Shown here in pieces: positions 49,919 through 62,792 of a stretch of DNA of 64,000 nt. Below the pieces are notes generated by a model. It worked only from the letters and a program-made list of their open reading frames with translations. It did no database searches and was not told the origin of the DNA. Numbering within the stretch: the first letter of the stretch is position 1; each line of letters opens with the position of its first letter. This stretch comes from Anaeromyces robustus. Its lineage: Eukaryota; Neocallimastigomycota; Neocallimastigomycetes; Neocallimastigales; Neocallimastigaceae. Location of the stretch: NCBI GenBank assembly GCA_002104895.1, contig MCFG01000004.1, positions 193,501 through 257,500 on the forward strand, written 5' to 3'. A program made the position numbers and the translations under genes.

Positions 49919-51040
49919 TTATATTTATTTAAATAATAATTTATTACTATAATAAAAAGGTACATAAATTACTATGTAATTTTAATAATATTATTATTAT
50001 TGATTACATGTTATTTATTTATTTATTTATTAATATAATAATAATAACATAACAATGATAGTAATAAATAAATAAATAAATAAATAAATATAAATATATT
50101 TTATCATTTATAGAATAAAAAAAAAAAGGAAATAAAAGAAATATAATTATAATACAAAATAAAATATATAATTATTTTTATAATATAGAATAATTAAAAT
50201 ATTTTATTTTATTTTATTTTATTTTATTTTATTTTATTTTATTTTATTTTATTTTATTTTATTTTATTTTATTTTATTTTATTTTATTTTATTTTATTTT
50301 ATTTTATTTTATTTTATTTTATTTTATTTTATTTTATTTTATTTTATTTTATTTTATTTTATTTTATTTTATTTTATTTTATTTTATTTTATTTTATTTT
50401 ATTTTATTTTATTTTATTTTATTTTATTTTATTTTATTTTATTTTATTTTATTTTATTTTATTTTATTTTATTTTATTTTATTTTATTTTATTTTATTTT
50501 ATTTTATTTTATTTTATTTTATTTTATTTTATTTTATTTTATTTTATTTTATTTTATTTTATTTTATTTTATTTTATTTTATTTTATTTTATTTTATTTT
50601 ATTTTATTTTATTTTATTTTATTTTATTTTATTTTATTTTATTTTATTTTATTTTATTTTATTTTATTTTATTTTATTTTATTTTATTTTATTTTATTTT
50701 ATTTTATTTTATTTTATTTTATTTTATTTTATTTTATTTTATTTTATTTTATTTTATTTTATTATTATTATTATTATTATTTTATTTATAATATAAATAT
50801 AATAATAATCATAAAAAAAAAAAAAAAAAGAAAAAAAAAAGTGCTTAATAAATAATAGAAAAAAGAATAAGAAAAATAAATTTAAAAGATAGAATATAAA
50901 TTGTAATAAATCGTAATAATTATTAAAATTTTTTATAAAGAATACTTAAGATTTTACAAATCATTATCTATACTATTATATTATAATATTATAACATTAA
51001 TAATATAAATTTGCAATACTTTATGTATTTATATTTATAA
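49919..51040. other. convergent intergenic region with (TTTTA)n
   Basis: No gene. It is dominated by the (TTTTA)n array at 50201-50765 between the 3' ends of the SUMO ligase and receptor genes. The flanks are plain AT sequence. Confidence 0.7.
50201..50780. repeat. 560-bp (TTTTA)n array
   Basis: About 112 uninterrupted TTTTA units, followed by a short (TTA)n tail. It is the reverse-strand equivalent of the AAAAT array at 34116-34727 and lies in the same convergent context. Confidence 0.97.
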
Positions 51041-51412
51041 TTATTTAAATTGTTCAAAATTAATTTTCCTTTTAAAAATAAATTTTGGGTTTAGTATATA
51101 ATCTAATATAATAAAATAATTATCTATTAATATTTTTTCCTCTGGATTAATATATGTTCTTGATTTTTTTTGACATTCACATGTATATGACTTGTGAATA
51201 TCACAGATTTGATATTTAAAAAATACAGTATATTTTGTTCTATCGTTTTTATACCCCTTAAATATACAATACAATTTATCATAATAAAACAAAAAAAACA
51301 TAAATTGATAACATATCATTAGCATACAATTACCAAAATAGATTTTATTTATTGCTGTTCCTTCAAATAAGAATATGGTAGATAACTAAAGAATATTATA
51401 AAACATTTTAAT

Positions 51413-51443
<31 letters not shown>

Positions 51444-54400
51444 TATATATTTATTTATTTATTTACTATTATTATATTATAATTATTATTATTATTATAT
51501 ATTTTATTAAATAATTACATCAACTAATGGACCAATAAAAACCCATAAATATACTGTAATAGATAAATAACGAATTTCTTTTAATACCAAAGAATATTTA
51601 AAAATAGGTTTCTGTTTATAAAGAAGCCAGATAACCATTATGTTTTCTATAGTTAATACAAATATATCTGTTTGTCCATTGTCGCAATTTGGAATAAATT
51701 CATCATCTACAAGTTCTTTTCCTAATGTTATATCTCTTATATATATACTATTTATAATATAAACTGAAATACCATATATTAATAAAAGAATATTAAAAAA
51801 AAAGACATTACAAACACGTAAAAAGTATTTTTGATAGTAGTCAGTTTTTGTTCTTTTAACGTATTCTTTCAATTCAGTAAATGAGTTTGTTATATTTGCT
51901 TTTTCTATTGAAAAAAATTCGAATGAATTATTCAAATTTTCATATATGAAAGAACTAACAAAATTTATTTGGTCATCTTTTGGAATTGCTAGTGATTCAT
52001 TCATAATATTTGCTGTGAAATCATTATTTACTTCATTAAATAGTTTTACTATGCTAATATTACAGCTTCTGCTACAAATATTCTCATTACTAGTATACAA
52101 ACCTGAATTGTACTCTGTTATTGAAGATGAAACATTTTTTAATAAATAATTTATTATTGGTTTTGATCTTACTAATATAAATTGAAGTTTTAATTGATGC
52201 CTTGGATTATCTTGTCGAATACCATATTGTAAAGATATAATAAATTTATATACAAATTGACTATAAATTAATAAAAATCCATAATGTGTTAAGAAAGAAT
52301 GCATAAAGCAACCAAATGTTGTAAATCTTATATAAAACAATGATCCTATTAAAACTAAAATAATTCCAATTGAAAATATTAGAGATGAATATAATCCTGT
52401 ATCTTTAATTATTCTTGAGGTTTTATTGAATATAATGATTATAGTTACAATTGTATCAATTGCAATGCATGAAATAAACATTGGTTTTAAAATCATTATT
52501 ATATTTCTACAATTTATATAAATTATATATTAAATGTTAATTTAATGAATAAAAAAAAAGAATATTAAATAAAAAACATACGTAGTATCATAATATTTTT
52601 CTTCTTTGCATTCCACTCCTTTATAACCTTTTGTACATATACATTGATTCAATTTTTCACTATTAATGTTCACAACATTTTCGCCTTTTATACATAATGT
52701 ATGTTCATTTTCAACACAATTACAAATAGGGGTTTCACAGTATGGAATATTGTATTCATTTTTATATATAGTTATATCTTCATCATTACATTCTGATATT
52801 TCAATATCAACTTTATTAGGCTTAAAAACAATATCTTGATATTTAATTAAATTAATATTAAATTCTAAAACATAATGATAATTTTTTGAATATATTCTTA
52901 ACTTTTCCGAATTAAAAATTCCTATTTATAAGAATAGTATTTATAATTATTATATTTTATGATATAATATAAATTAATGTATAATAGAAAATATTAATAG
53001 TATTTATTATAATATACATTATTTTTTAAAAATACCATTATTAAAGCTACCACGATTTCCATCAATCAAATAATCAATACCTTCTACTAAATAATCATCC
53101 GTTTCTTTTGATTTAATTATAATATTAAATGATAAATCAAAAAAATAATTAATCTTGTCTTCAACAACTGAATTAAAATTATCAAGAATTTTGAAATTCA
53201 TATTTATTATTTCACCACTTTTTACTTTTATTATATCTCGAATGTTATCCAAAATAATTTGATATGGAAATGTTGCATAATCTGCTCCATATGAAGATGC
53301 TTTATTATCAATTTTATCTACTTTTGTTTCTTCTATGATAGTATCATTATATTTATTATTTTCCAAAAATAAAATACCGCCAGCAACATTTGCTTCATTA
53401 TATTCAAATTTACAATTTCTTAGAGAAAAATACTTTAAAGATGAATATATAGCACCACCAAAATAATGAGCGTAATTGTATTTAAATGTACAATTATTAA
53501 GATTAATAAATTGTGATAATGAATCCATTTTACTATTATCATTACTATTACCATCAACTGTTTTTGACATTATATAAAATGCACCCCCATTATTACTTTT
53601 ATTATTATGAAACATTGATGAATTAATATTAATCTTTATGTTATCATTGCCATATATACACCTTAAATATATTAAAAAAATATTATATGTTAATATATAA
53701 TAAATTTGTAAGAAGATCTATATTAGAATTATATTTATTCATTTTAAATTTCTATTTTTATAATTTTTTATTTTTATTTTTAAAATCATTTTTTAATTTC
53801 CAATAATTTTATACTTACAATACACCTCCATTTTTTCTAACTGTATTATTATTAAATATGGAATTGTTAATAAATAATTCTAAATCATTAACAATATATA
53901 TATTTCCACAAGATAATTTGTTAAAATTATTATTATTAACAAATTCAGAATTATTTATTGCAATACTTGACTATATTAAATTATATATAATAAAATATAA
54001 TATAATAAAATTATTCAACAATCAATATTAATATAATATTTATTAAATACATTTATGGTATACTTACATTCAATGAATTGTTTTCTATTAATTGTCCATA
54101 TGATGAAATATTTGATACTTTTAGATTTTCAAAGTTTATTTTATTTATATCACCATTAACTCTTATAAATGGACCATTTGAATATGAATTACTAATTATT
54201 GTATTTGAAATATTCAACGAGCTGGTCGTATCGTATGAATTAAAATAAATAAAAGATGAATCACTCTGATCACCTTTACAAATAATATCAGATATTTTTG
54301 AGTTATTAATTGTTAAATTATAAGAAGAACTTATCAAGTACTTTGAATTTGTTGTTACGTTTTTTATAACTATATTATTAAAAAAATATATGGATTCATC

Positions 54401-55174
54401 ATCAAAAAGCCCTTTTCCATTCAAACTATACATTTCACAAATTATAATTATTATGTATTATTTTTATAACAGTTTTATATTTAATAATTATAATTTATCA
54501 AATTACATATAAATTATAATATTTAAAAAAAATATTAAACACAAATTATTTACTTAATGTTTTTTATTTTAACATTGTCAAAATATAATTTCGATTTATA
54601 GCTATAATCAGTAATTCCAGGTAATGAATTTTTTATTGTAATATTCTTAAATTCTGAATTCTCAACATATAAAACTCCTTCTTTTCCACGAATTATACTG
54701 TTAGAATCTTTATAATATAACCAGTTATTACTATTATACATCACAAGAAAAAATACTAATTATAATTTATTCTTATTTGAAATTTTACTATTACCTATTA
54801 CTGATACATTATCAAATTTGATATATGAGTCACCTAAATTTTCAAACGACTCAATAAGATATCCACTTCCGGAAAAACAATGTTCAAATGTTACGTTTTT
54901 AAAACTAATTTAATATAAAAAAAAGATTTATATATATATATATTTATTTGAAATTCATATAAATTAATTAAATTGTTTTGATTGTTAAAATTTATAATTT
55001 TCACAAAATGCTATTAACACTAATACTAATACGAACAACAATTATACAACAATAATAATAATGATAATAATAATAATGATAATATTAATAATAATAATAA
55101 TAATGATAATACTAATAATGATAATATTAATAATAATAATAATAATGATAATAATAATAATGATAGTATTAATG

Positions 55175-55226
<52 letters not shown>

Positions 55227-56328
55227 TAATATTAATAATGATAATAATAATGATAATAAATAATTACATAGTTTTAGAATTTGATATATGTATCAAAGGT
55301 ATTATCCCTTTATAGTTAATATTACGAAAAATGCAGTTATTAAAATAATTTTTACTTAATGAATGTATAGAACTATATATAAAAGCTGTTTTATTTTCTG
55401 TGTTTGGTTCAGAGTCCATATCAGAAAAAATACCTATATTATTATAAATTATAAATTATTCTGATTAACATAACAATAACTTATATTTCAATATTTTTTT
55501 ATTTTTATACTTTAAATTACAATTATTAAATTCCGTATCTCCTCTTGTAGGGTATATATTAGCTCTATTTTTGTAAAATTTACAATTATTAAATTGAATG
55601 GAATTACAATTTACTTTATAATTATTATCAAAATAAGTAAATAATATTTCTTTATTAATGTTTCTATATTTAATAAGTATATAATGTTAATAATAACAAT
55701 AATAGGGGGGAATTTTAATAATAATTTCTTCATTTAGATTATATTTATTATAAAAGCTAAAGATAAAAAATTTAAATTATATACTAATATACCTGAAAAC
55801 ACAGTTAGTAAATATAATATTTATTTTATTTTCATTTTTTTTTTTACAATTAAATTTTAATCTCATTATATAATCAATATCTTCAAAAATGCAATTTGTA
55901 AATAATATTTGATATTTTTCGGTCTCTGTTTCTATAAAAAATAAATTTAACCCATTATTTATATTTTCATAATTTTTAAATATTATATTTTCATAACTTA
56001 GAGTCCATTCCTTTAATCCTCTAAATGAAATGTTTAAACCGGCTTCCTTGCTATTAATAAAATCAAATGTAGTCATATTCGAATTTCCAATAAAATATAT
56101 GTTATTATTCATTGATATAGTATTTTCGCTTTTATTCGGCATTTTGTAATAGATTTCACTAAAATATATTTTTAGCTCACTTTCATCATGGAAACTCGCT
56201 ATACTATCATATAAACCATCTACATTTTCATTATTATTAGTTATATATAAATTTTTTGATTTTGTAAATTCTGTTATAAGTAATACAAAAAGATAAAATA
56301 AATATATATTTTTTATATATATCTTCAT
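51041..56328 (-). CDS. Class C GPCR-like receptor with beta-helix-like ectodomain
   Basis: Eleven exons join in phase to 1321 residues: 55793-56328, 55521-55663, 55268-55433, 54795-54904, 54554-54755, 54068-54425, 53819-53970, 53036-53661, 52582-52921, 51519-52506 and 51041-51385. A signal peptide (YLFYLFVLLI core, residues 1-24) leads a long ectodomain of irregular FxNCxF/NNSxF repeats, typical of a right-handed parallel beta helix (pectin-lyase or Pmp-like). A Cys-rich EGF-like segment ends CICTKGYKGVECKEE (about 810-870). Seven hydrophobic helices follow from about 886. Class C features include a Cys at the start of TM3 (FGCFMHSF), a Cys in the second extracellular loop (IPNCDNGQ), and a pre-TM6 segment KEIRYLSITVYLWVFIGP. 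Such receptors probably sense extracellular ligands, possibly plant glycans, and signal through G proteins. The ligand is inferred, not shown. Exon 2/3 uses a donor at 55520 that restores the frame through a split Cys codon. Confidence 0.75.
55046..55262. repeat. imperfect (AAT)n/(GATAAT)n array in a receptor intron
   Basis: ATA-rich trinucleotide repeats with many G and T variants fill the intron between exons 3 and 4 of the receptor gene. Confidence 0.85.
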
Positions 56329-58573
56329 ATTTAATTCCAGTGCTTTTAAATAACATGAAAATTTTAAAATAGTGAAAGAAACAATATTTTATAATATTAA
56401 TCATACTTCAATTAAAAAATTGATTAAAAATTATTAATAATAAAATTAAAACTAAAAATAAAAATAGTCAAAAAGTTTAATATTATAAAATTATATAATC
56501 AAGCACATTTTATAATTTACAAAAATGAATAAAGGCTTAAATAATTCCTAAATTACCATAATAAATTACTCAGTTTATGGAAAAATTATTATGAAATTAA
56601 AAAAAAAGAATACTATAAATTTCTAAAATAATCTTTATTTATGATTGAATTTTATAAAGTTAATATATTCTAATATATATTATTAATATATAAATAAGAT
56701 ATAATTAATATAAATTTAAATATATATTCAAATATAATTAATATATATTATTAACATATTTCTTAAAATAATAATTATAATGTTTATTTCTAAGAAAGTA
56801 TTAGCTAAGCTTTATATATTATATAATAATTTTTTTCCATTCTATATTATATAATTTGAAATATATAATCTAAAGGATTAGTGACAGAAAATTATGTAAA
56901 ATGTTGGGCAAATATTTGAAAACAGTTTTTTATATTCATCATTATTAGTTCATTTAGTATATTCTCTTAAATATGAATTTTTGAATGAATATGTTTAAAT
57001 AAATTTATTTCATCATTTAAATAATTATTATTATTTTTTTCTTTATTATCTGGAAAAAAAACTAATAATCTTGGTAAATATAACTTATCAAATTCTAGAC
57101 TTTTTTTTTAAAAATATCTTACTAAAGAAAACTTAAACACAGATATGAAGACAATCAATACTATGAATAGTAATAATGATAATAACTCAAGCTCTAATAA
57201 TTTATTTATAAGTTATATAAAGCTTAGGTTTATGATTAAGATTGATAGTGAATATACCATATTTAATATTTCTAACTACTTTATACATCAATTGTGTACA
57301 TAGCAAAATCCTATTAGTAAAAATAAAATATTTTATACAATAATAATTGTGTTAGAGTAATTTAATAAACATAATAAAGTTAATATAATATTCATTGAAA
57401 AAATAATATTTATAATATTTAGAAAAAACTCTGGACCCTTAAAAATTATCTTTTTCTTGAATGCAATCATAACTGTTATCATTAACGTATAAAAGATATC
57501 ATTCTTTGAAGATATGCTATTATAATATTTATATAAATTATATATCGAAGATTAGTCTTTTGGAAAATCATGATATTTAGGTAATGTATCTTCTAAGAAT
57601 TCTACATTCATTACCACAGATATCAGTAAAAACATAATATATTTAATATAAATTTTAGATAATAAAAATTTTATTCTAAAAGAAAATAATAAATAATTTT
57701 TGATTTGTATATATATTTATTATTCTATTCTAATTGTCAACAAATATATCAAAATATTTAGTATTAATTTTCATCATTTAAATATATATTTTATCAAAAA
57801 AAGATTAGTTTTTAATGGTGACATTTTGTATAGACTATTTTAAAAATATTTAATATTTTTATTGGCTAAGAATAACACTTTTTAAGGTTCAGATAATATT
57901 TTTAAGAGTGGTTTATAAACTTTTTATTTATTATTTCATATTGCTTCTATAGGATACCAATAGTAAAAATATAAATATTTTATTTAATATATTAATAATT
58001 ATTAACATAATATTTATAAATAAAATAATACTATTAATATATTTTTATATTAATACAAATATGAAATTTAAATATAAAAAAATTTATATCTAATATTAAG
58101 ATTTTATGATAAATCAAATTAGAAAAACTATTTTGATACATTACATTACATTATTGAAGATACATCAAACATTGACGTATACATTTATTAAAAATAATAA
58201 TTACTAATCATAGTAAAAAAATATATTTTATTTGAAATAGTAAAAAGAATAATAAAAGTCCTTTTATATATTTTATATATATATCTTTTTAGGATAAATA
58301 ATATAATAGGATATAATCTATTGTAAATATTATTAATAAGATTATAAAATTAAAATTTTATACTTAAAATAAAATGTATATATATAAATACATATTTTTT
58401 ACTATAATTTAATTCAATTTTTAATTTCATATTGTTTATTTGTTTTTCTATTAATTAATTTATATTTTTTCAAAAATATATACCAAAATTATTATTAACA
58501 ATATAAATAATAAATTGTATTTTTAATTATATAATAGCTTTTATTATTTTGATATATATTTATATAAGTTAAA
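56329..58573. other. intergenic receptor/GMPPA with decayed coding traces
   Basis: The longest array-free intergenic stretch in the window (2.2 kb). It has almost no microsatellites, unlike other gaps, and its minus strand carries several membrane-protein-like fragments interrupted by stops (listed as a possible pseudogene). It should also contain the upstream sequences of two genes read outward. Confidence 0.5.
57015..57660 (-). pseudogene. Possible decayed class C GPCR-like gene
   Basis: On the minus strand, fragments read as a multi-spanning protein broken by stops. At about 57640-57360 is VVMNVEFLEDTLPKYHDFP, a stop, then FYTLMITVMIAFKKK, IIFKGPEFFLNIINIIFSM and LTLLCLLNYSNT. After a plausible intron (57309-57350) comes ILLCTQLMYKVVRNIKYGI. 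A frame change is followed by a hydrophobic helix SLLLFIVLIVFISVF (about 57190-57140). The order helix / basic loop with PEFF / helix / Cys-start helix is what the first three spans of fungal class C GPCRs look like. No intact gene can be assembled. The family guess rests on pattern and on the intact neighbour, so confidence is low. Confidence 0.35.
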
Positions 58574-58743
58574 ATGTCTTGGACAAAGGTAAATATTTTC
58601 TTCATTAATGTTATAAAATATTTTTTATTATAATATTTTTTTTATTAAAATTTTAACATCTTTATAGAATTTATAAAATATTTAATATAATAAGAATTAT
58701 AATAAAAAACTAAAATAATAATTATATTAATATAAATTAAAAT

Positions 58744-58800
<57 letters not shown>

Positions 58801-60905
58801 AAAAATTAAAGTATATAATATTATAAATATAATCAATATTATATGTTAATAAATAAATAAATAAATATTAACATTATATAAATGAATAAATATATAATTG
58901 TTTACTTATTTATATTTTCATATGAAGTTTATAATAATATGAATAAATTTTAAAATTGTTATTTTTTTAATTATATATTTAATTGCTTGCTTATTTATTC
59001 ATGCATTTATAAAAATCATATAATAATATTTATATTCATTAATAAAATAAATAAAATTTTATATAGGCTATTATTTTAGTTGGTGGTCCATCAGTTGGTA
59101 CTAGATTTAGACCTTTATCTTTGTCTTTACCAAAACCACTTTTTCCTATTGCAGGTGAACCAATTATTAGACATCACATTGATGCACTTGTTAAAGTTCA
59201 ATCAATAAAGGAAATTCTTTTAGTTGGTTTCTTTGAAAATGAAATTTTCAACCGTTTCTTAACAGAGATTCAGTTATCATATCCACATGTTACATTCCGG
59301 TAATACTTCAATATAAATATTTTCAAATAATATATAAAAAAAATTATCTTTCTAATAAAAAAATACAATAAGAATATGAACAAAAATATACAAAATTAAA
59401 ATCACTCAATTTTCCTTTTTTTCGTCTTAATATATTTAATTTGGTATTTAATTTGGTAAACAGTTACCTTCGTGAATATCAATCTCTTGGTACTGGTGGT
59501 GGTTTGTATCATTTCCGTGATGAAATTCTCGCAGGCAATCCAGATTATTTCTTTGTTATTCATGCTGATATTGCTTGTTCCTTCCCATTTAATGAATTTT
59601 TAGAATTCCATAAAAATAATAAAGGTTCAGCTACAATTATGGGTACAAAGGTAAATTATTACCAAAATTGTTTAAAAGTTTATATAAATCATATAATAAT
59701 ATTTATATTCATTAATAAAATAAATAAAAATTTATATATGATATTTATACATTAATTAATTTTTATTATTTATCTTTTATTTTTAATTTATTTATATTGT
59801 TATTCTTAGGTTAATAAAGAAGACGCTAATAGATATGGTTGTTTAGTTGCTTCTGAAAACAATGAGGTCACTCACTATGTTGAAAAGCCCCAAAGTTTTG
59901 TTTCAGATTTAATTTCTTGTGGTATATATTTATTTGACCCTCGTATTTTTGAAGGTAATAAAATATATATTTATTTATTCTTATAAATAATATAAATCCT
60001 ATGCAATATAATATAAGTAATTAACATAAATAATATTACAAAAATATTTATAAAAATTATTAATTAAGAAATGAGAAAGGCCGTTCTTGATCGTCGTTCA
60101 ATTCGTGATGATGAAGATGAATACGGAAATGTTATTTACAGAGTATCAGGAAATGTAGATGTTGTTAGACTTGAACAAGATATTTTACGTCCAATGGCTG
60201 GAACTGGTAATCTCTTTGTTTATACTTTAAAAGAAAATGACTTCTGGATGCAAATTAAGACTGCTGAACAAGCTTTACCAGCCAATAATTTATATCTTCA
60301 TCACCTTCATAAGCAACCAAAACCAGGTCATACTCGTTCAAGTTCTTGTGTTGTTGATGTAAGTCAAAACCCAAACGTTCCAACCGTAACTTACCCAACT
60401 ACACCTTCACGTAATCAAGATTTTGAATTAGTCCCACCGGTATATATTCACCCAACTGCTTTAATTCATCCATCAGCAAAAATTGGACCAAATGTTTCCA
60501 TTGGTCCACGTGTAATAATTGATCGTGGTGTAAGAATAAAGAATGCTATTATTTTAGATGGTACTGAAATTAAAAATGATAGTTTAGTTATGAATTCTAT
60601 TGTAGGTTGGGATTCTAAACTTGGTTCATGGAGTAGAGTTCAAGGTGAACCAGTTAAACCAAATCAAGCTGATAAATCAAAGAATGCTACCATTTTAGGT
60701 AAAGAATGTAAGGTTGCCGATGAAATTGTTATTAGAAGTTGTTTAGTTCTTCCACATAAGGTAAACTATTTAAAATTAAATATATAAAAATAATATAGAA
60801 TATAATATAATTTAATATTTATTCATGTTTTTATCAAATAATTATATATAAATTTTTATTTTATAGGAATTAAAGGCTAGTGTTCATAATGAAGTAGTTA
60901 TGTAA
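58574..60905 (+). CDS. GMPPA: Mannose-1-phosphate guanylyltransferase subunit alpha-like (GMPPA)
   Basis: Part of the cytosolic GDP-mannose pyrophosphorylase system that supplies GDP-mannose for glycosylation and the cell wall. Six exons join in phase to 436 residues: 58574-58588, 59067-59299, 59464-59650, 59810-59954, 60069-60760 and 60867-60905. The first exon is only five codons (MSWTK). The nucleotidyltransferase N-terminus has GGPSVGTRFRPLSLSLPKP, the GMPPA version of the signature with the extra residues before GTRFRP, and SLGTGGGLYHFRD. The C-terminus is a left-handed beta helix of hexapeptides (IHPTALIHPSAKIGPNVSIG). In animals GMPPA is a feedback-sensing regulatory subunit of GMPPB; the same role here is inferred. 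The catalytic homologue is not in the window. Intron 1 contains a long poly-A tract. Confidence 0.93.
58749..58798. repeat. ~50-nt poly-A tract in GMPPA intron 1
   Basis: An unbroken run of about 50 A in the first intron on the coding strand. Its internal position argues against a retroposed tail, and no retrosequence lies upstream of it. Confidence 0.9.
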
Positions 60906-60992
60906 TAAAGATAATTACTATAGAAAGAGGATAGATGCTATTATTTATTTTTTTTTATATATAATTAAATTTATTAATATAGAATTTAATAT

Positions 60993-61080
60993 TATAAGAA
61001 ATTATAATATTTTAAAATGCACATATAAAAATATAATATAAGAAATTATAATATTTTAAAATGCACATATAAAAATATAA
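60993..61080. repeat. 44-bp tandem duplication
   Basis: A 44-bp unit starting TATAAGAAATTATAATATTT is present twice, at 60993 and 61037, with no visible mismatch, about 90 bp after the GMPPA stop. Confidence 0.8.
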
Positions 61081-61687
61081 TATAAATATATATATAAATG
61101 TTTATATATAAAGAAAAAAAATATTTTAAATATAATTTAAACATTTAAAACACAAAATAAATAAAATAATAATAAAAACAAAGTAACAATAAACAATAAA
61201 AAGAGAAAAAAATATATATATATAATAATAAAAAAATAATATATATATAAGAATAATAATAATATAACAATTATATAATAAAAACTAAAACAAAAAAAAA
61301 AGAAAAAAAAAAAAGAATCAAATACATTGAAATAAAAATAATTAATAAATTATTTATAATTTTTAATATTATTTAAAATGTACATATATCATTGATTTAT
61401 TTATTTATTTATTAGTTTATCTATTTATTTATTTATTTTTTTTATTTATATTTCTATCTATTTATCTATTTATTTATTAAAAAATTTTTCTTTTTTATAT
61501 GAGTCGTAAAATAATAATTTTTTTATATCTACAATAAGACATATGACTATTTAGAGGATTCACCTATTGGTAAAATACAACCATAAATAAATTGGAAAAG
61601 CATGACTTATATTATTATTAAATAGAATATTAATATAGTAAAAGTTTGATTAAACTAATTAGGGCTAAAATTTATTGTAACAATAAT

Positions 61688-61688
61688 T

Positions 61689-61751
<63 letters not shown>

Positions 61752-61755
61752 TTTT

Positions 61756-61854
<99 letters not shown>

Positions 61855-61856
61855 TT
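61688..61856. repeat. (TTTA)n array
   Basis: About 169 bp of TTTA units with one interruption near 61752-61758 (a T-run shift). Confidence 0.93.
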
Positions 61857-62716
61857 ACTAATTTATTAATAAATTTAATTTATTTTTTGATCATATTATT
61901 TCTTTATAATATGAATTCTTCTAATTGAAAATCTTATATATAATAAATATATTGAAATTTATATAATTAACATATATTATATATATTAAAAGTATAAGAG
62001 CTTAATAGTTAAAAATAAATTATAATATAATTTTAATAAAAAAAATATTCAAAATAATAATTTTTATTATTTATATAATTTATTATAATTTATTCATTTA
62101 TTTGTTTATTTTTTTTATTTATTTGTTAAACTTTCATTTTTATATATTTATATTAAATGTTAATTAATAATGTTTTAATCTTATCTTTGGTTATATTATT
62201 GTACATATTTTCTTAATAATATATATATAAAAAAAAGATATATTAAATATATAAATAAAAAATATTTTCTTTTTTACAAAAAATTATATCTTCATTATTA
62301 CCATTTATATATTTATTATTAAGTTTTAGAAAGATAATTATTTAGAAATATAAAGCAAATATAAAAAATATTATTATATATAATATTTAAATAATAAAAA
62401 GCTATAATAAACAAATAAATAAATAAATAGTAATAATAATATAATAAACATTCTTGTTACAATTACTTCAAAATTATTTTTATTCATTCAGTTTTAAATA
62501 AGTTTTTCTTTTATTAAATTTATATTAAAATATAATATTTATTATAATAAAATAAATTTTATATATATATAATATAATAAACGAATTTCAAAAATAAATA
62601 TTATCAAAACTAAAAAGTACTATTTTCTGTATTCATAACAATATTGGAACTCCCTTTTTAAAAAAGATAATAAGAATAAAAAAAGCATATTGATAAATAT
62701 TATACTCAATAATTAA

Positions 62717-62719
62717 TAA

Positions 62720-62790
<71 letters not shown>
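62717..62790. repeat. (AAT)n array abutting a start codon
   Basis: About 24 AAT units end one base before the ATG at 62792, so they probably form the end of the 5' leader. The arrangement parallels the (AAAAT)n array before the TrpRS start. Confidence 0.9.

Positions 62791-62791
<1 letters not shown>

Positions 62792-62792
<1 letters not shown>

Larger units (their letters stand above)
60906..62791. other. intergenic GMPPA / unknown gene
   Basis: No gene is supported in 1.9 kb. It contains a 44-bp tandem duplication (60993-61080), a (TTTA)n array (61688-61856) and an (AAT)n array (62717-62790) that runs up to the next start codon. Both flanking genes read rightward. Confidence 0.55.

Noticed and set aside
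58749-58798. Poly-A tract as a retrotransposed copy
   Set aside because: It lies within GMPPA intron 1 with no reverse-transcribed sequence or target-site duplication visible.
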